Assembly (NCBI GenBank): GCA_031284675.1
Contig: JAITXQ010000071.1
Span: 1-9,754 of the forward strand
Length of the DNA: 9,754 nt
Direction: 5' to 3'
Origin: Rickettsiales bacterium
Lineage (GTDB): Bacteria > Pseudomonadota > Alphaproteobacteria > Rickettsiales > Anaplasmataceae
Part shown: positions 8,205 through 9,754 of the stretch, in pieces
How the letters are laid out: each line of letters opens with the position of its first letter
Numbering within the stretch: the first letter of the stretch is position 1
Program-made: the position numbers and the translations under genes
The notes under the pieces: model-generated
Database searches by the model: none
Told to the model about the DNA's origin: nothing
Seen by the model: the letters and a program-made list of their open reading frames with translations, nothing else

Positions 8205-9552
8205 TGTACCATCTAATGTTAAGCTTTTAGAAGCTCGACTAAAAGCAGAGTACTATACGGTTATCGTAGCCCATGATGGCGAGGAAGCCATGGATTTAGT
8301 AGCAAAGCAGCAGCCTGATATTATATTGCTCGATATCATGATGCCAAAAATGAATGGTTTTGAAGTTTGTAAGAAGCTAAAGAATGATCTCTTAACGACT
8401 CATATTCCAATAATTATGGTGACAGCGCTGCATGACACTCACGATAGAGTGCAAGGCATTAATGCTGGTGCAGATGATTTTCTGACTAAACCAATAGACG
8501 AAACTGCTTTATCTGCAAGAATTAAGTCTCTAACACGATTAAAGATGATTATAGATGAATTGCGTTTGAGAGGAGAAACTAATGTTGAGATTGGTGGGGT
8601 AGCAGGAAGCAGTATTATGGATTACTCCAATCAGATTTTTGATGCTAACATACTTGTTATAGACGAGGACGTCTTTCAAGCAGAGCAGATATATAATATA
8701 TTAAAGCAACGTTTTAGATCAATTAAAATACTGAATGATCCAATGGAGGCATTAAAGGTTGGTATTAAGGATAATTACGACCTGATTATTTCTGATATGC
8801 AATTTTCAAAAACTGATGGCCTGCGTTTGTGTTCTGAATTTCGTAGTAAAGTGGAAACACGTTATACACCAATTCTGATTCTTTCTGAAGATTATGATAA
8901 AAACAATTTAGTAAAAGCATTTGATGTAGGAGCTAATGATTATTTAACAGTGCCTTTGGATGAGGGTGAGTTAATAGCAAGGGTTAATTCGCAAGTGAAG
9001 CGCAAAAGATATCAAGATGCCTTGAGAATGAATTTATTTAATAATGCGGAAATGTCTATAAAGGACCCATTAACTAACTGTTATAATAAAAGATATTTTG
9101 ATGCACACTTAAAAAACATTGTTAAGGACTCTGTGGAAAAGGATAGAAGATTATCTCTCATAATGCTCGATATAGATCATTTTAAGATGGTAAATGACGA
9201 TTTTGGACATAGTGCTGGAGATGAATTTTTAAAGCAAATACAGAGAAGAATTTCTGAAAATATCAGAGTGACAGATTTGTTAGCTAGATTTGGTGGTGAG
9301 GAATTTGTTGTTGTAATGCCAGATACCAATATATCAGATGCATATACTATTGCAGAGAGAATACGCGAAATTATTGCTAAAGAACCTTTTATACTTTCGG
9401 ACAAAAATACAACCCATAATGTAACTGTAAGCATTGGAGTTGCAGAAATGCAAAAATCTGACCTTGACGATATTAAAAAACTTATAGTACGTGCTGACAG
9501 ATATTTATATAAAGCAAAAAACAGCGGTAGAAATAGAGTGGTTACTAGCTAA
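8176..9552 (+). CDS. pleD: PleD-type response regulator with diguanylate cyclase output (REC-REC-GGDEF)
   Basis: Makes c-di-GMP from two GTP after phosphorylation by a partner histidine kinase (PleC in alphaproteobacteria, including Anaplasmataceae). The 458 residues match Caulobacter PleD (454). REC1 (~4-120) is complete: D9/D10, phosphoacceptor D53, T83, K105-P106. REC2 (~157-280) has D163/E164/D165 and D207, but Val259 replaces the conserved Lys (LTVPLD), so it is probably an adaptor for dimerisation rather than a phospho-switch. GGDEF domain (~295-458): metal/substrate residues D332 and N340 (LDIDHFKMVND), active site GGEEF (373-377), and an intact inhibitory I-site RVTD (364-367) exactly five residues before it. 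It should therefore be active and feedback-inhibited. No EAL domain and no membrane segment. ATG 8176 sits inside the preceding gene and has no clear SD, so coupling to upstream translation is likely. No terminator is visible downstream. Confidence 0.96.
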   Translation: MTAKILVVDDVPSNVKLLEARLKAEYYTVIVAHDGEEAMDLVAKQQPDIILLDIMMPKMNGFEVCKKLKNDLLTTHIPIIMVTALHDTHDRVQGINAGADDFLTKPIDETALSARIKSLTRLKMIIDELRLRGETNVEIGGVAGSSIMDYSNQIFDANILVIDEDVFQAEQIYNILKQRFRSIKILNDPMEALKVGIKDNYDLIISDMQFSKTDGLRLCSEFRSKVETRYTPILILSEDYDKNNLVKAFDVGANDYLTVPLDEGELIARVNSQVKRKRYQDALRMNLFNNAEMSIKDPLTNCYNKRYFDAHLKNIVKDSVEKDRRLSLIMLDIDHFKMVNDDFGHSAGDEFLKQIQRRISENIRVTDLLARFGGEEFVVVMPDTNISDAYTIAERIREIIAKEPFILSDKNTTHNVTVSIGVAEMQKSDLDDIKKLIVRADRYLYKAKNSGRNRVVTS

Positions 9553-9658
9553 TCCAGAATGTGATGGCATAGAAATTACTATCTATCAAAACTCGCAATC
9601 TCAAAAAAAATTGTTGCATGCTGAAAATATCCATGCTATAGACGCTAATTCTGGATTA
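9550..9658. repeat. 11-bp inverted repeat pair flanking 87 bp after pleD
   Basis: TAATCCAGAAT (9550-9560), whose first three bases are the pleD stop codon, is the exact reverse complement of ATTCTGGATTA (9648-9658). The 87 bp between them contains a smaller pair, GCATG (9616-9620) and CATGC (9632-9636), and the direct repeat CATGCT (9617-9622 and 9632-9637). No T-run follows the right arm, so this is not a standard terminator. It could mark the ends of a small palindromic element or a long-range RNA stem, or be chance. An 11-bp perfect match this close is uncommon, though less so in AT-rich DNA. Confidence 0.5.
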
Positions 9659-9754
9659 AGGAAGGAAGAAAGTATAGGAAATGGAAGGCTTTTTGGATTT
9701 CACGGAATAGGAAATGAGAGTAGAAAAGATGTGAACCAAGAAATTAACAGGAGA
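9611..9754 (+). CDS. open frame running off the window end; possible start of a hypothetical gene or a remnant
   Basis: Of the three forward frames after pleD, only this one stays open to the end of the window. It is open from 9488, inside the 3' end of pleD, but the first usable start codons after pleD are TTG 9611 and TTG 9614, with no SD. The 48 codons from 9611 encode a polar, unrecognised sequence (LLHAENIHAIDANSGLRK, later GNGRLFGFHGIGNES). I see no motif or membrane segment. It may be the beginning of a downstream gene, the 5'-truncated remnant of one, or a chance open frame. It overlaps the right arm of the inverted repeat. Confidence 0.22.
   Translation, partial: MLHAENIHAIDANSGLRKEESIGNGRLFGFHGIGNESRKDVNQEINRR

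Noticed and set aside
9550..9670. Intrinsic terminator after pleD
   Set aside because: The inverted repeat arms are 87 bp apart and the right arm is followed by a purine-rich stretch, not a T-run.

Overview
The window reads as a stretch of a Wolbachia-type (Rickettsiales, Alphaproteobacteria) chromosome. The case rests on four things: low GC content; weak Shine-Dalgarno sequences and some non-ATG starts; the C-terminal tail of an Rpn/PD-(D/E)XK nuclease-family transposase of the kind that is abundant in Wolbachia; and alphaproteobacterial core genes (ClpB, the ~180 kDa NAD-glutamate dehydrogenase, and a REC-REC-GGDEF PleD). No species or strain can be fixed from the sequence alone. All convincing genes are on the + strand.

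Layout. Positions 1-362 hold the 3' end of an Rpn-family nuclease gene that begins outside the window. Positions 363-642 are a 280-bp non-coding gap with an interrupted palindrome (446-472), a 12-codon open frame behind a perfect AGGAGG (500-538), a weak hairpin (573-608) and a possible promoter before clpB. Positions 643-3204 are clpB, an intact 853-residue disaggregase with a GTG start. Positions 3232-7902 are a large NAD-glutamate dehydrogenase (1556 codons from ATG), with a perfect 11-bp inverted repeat inside it at 4528-4551. Positions 7908-8204 encode a 98-residue protein with a TatB-like N-terminus that has lost the Gly-Pro hinge. Positions 8176-9552 are pleD, which overlaps the previous gene by 29 bp. 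Positions 9553-9754 hold no clear gene: there is an 11-bp inverted repeat whose left arm starts on the pleD stop codon, and one frame stays open to the window end.

How they work together. The clpB, gdh, tatB-like and pleD genes are co-directional, with gaps of 27 bp (or 15 if the TTG start is used), 5 bp and -29 bp, so at least the last three are probably co-transcribed. They serve different jobs: protein disaggregation under stress, glutamate catabolism feeding the TCA cycle with 2-oxoglutarate, possibly folded-protein export, and c-di-GMP synthesis controlled by phosphorylation. Nothing shows a shared pathway. I see no clear new multi-gene system. The most unusual items are the degenerate TatB-like protein, the inverted repeats, and the SD-led minigene in the clpB leader.
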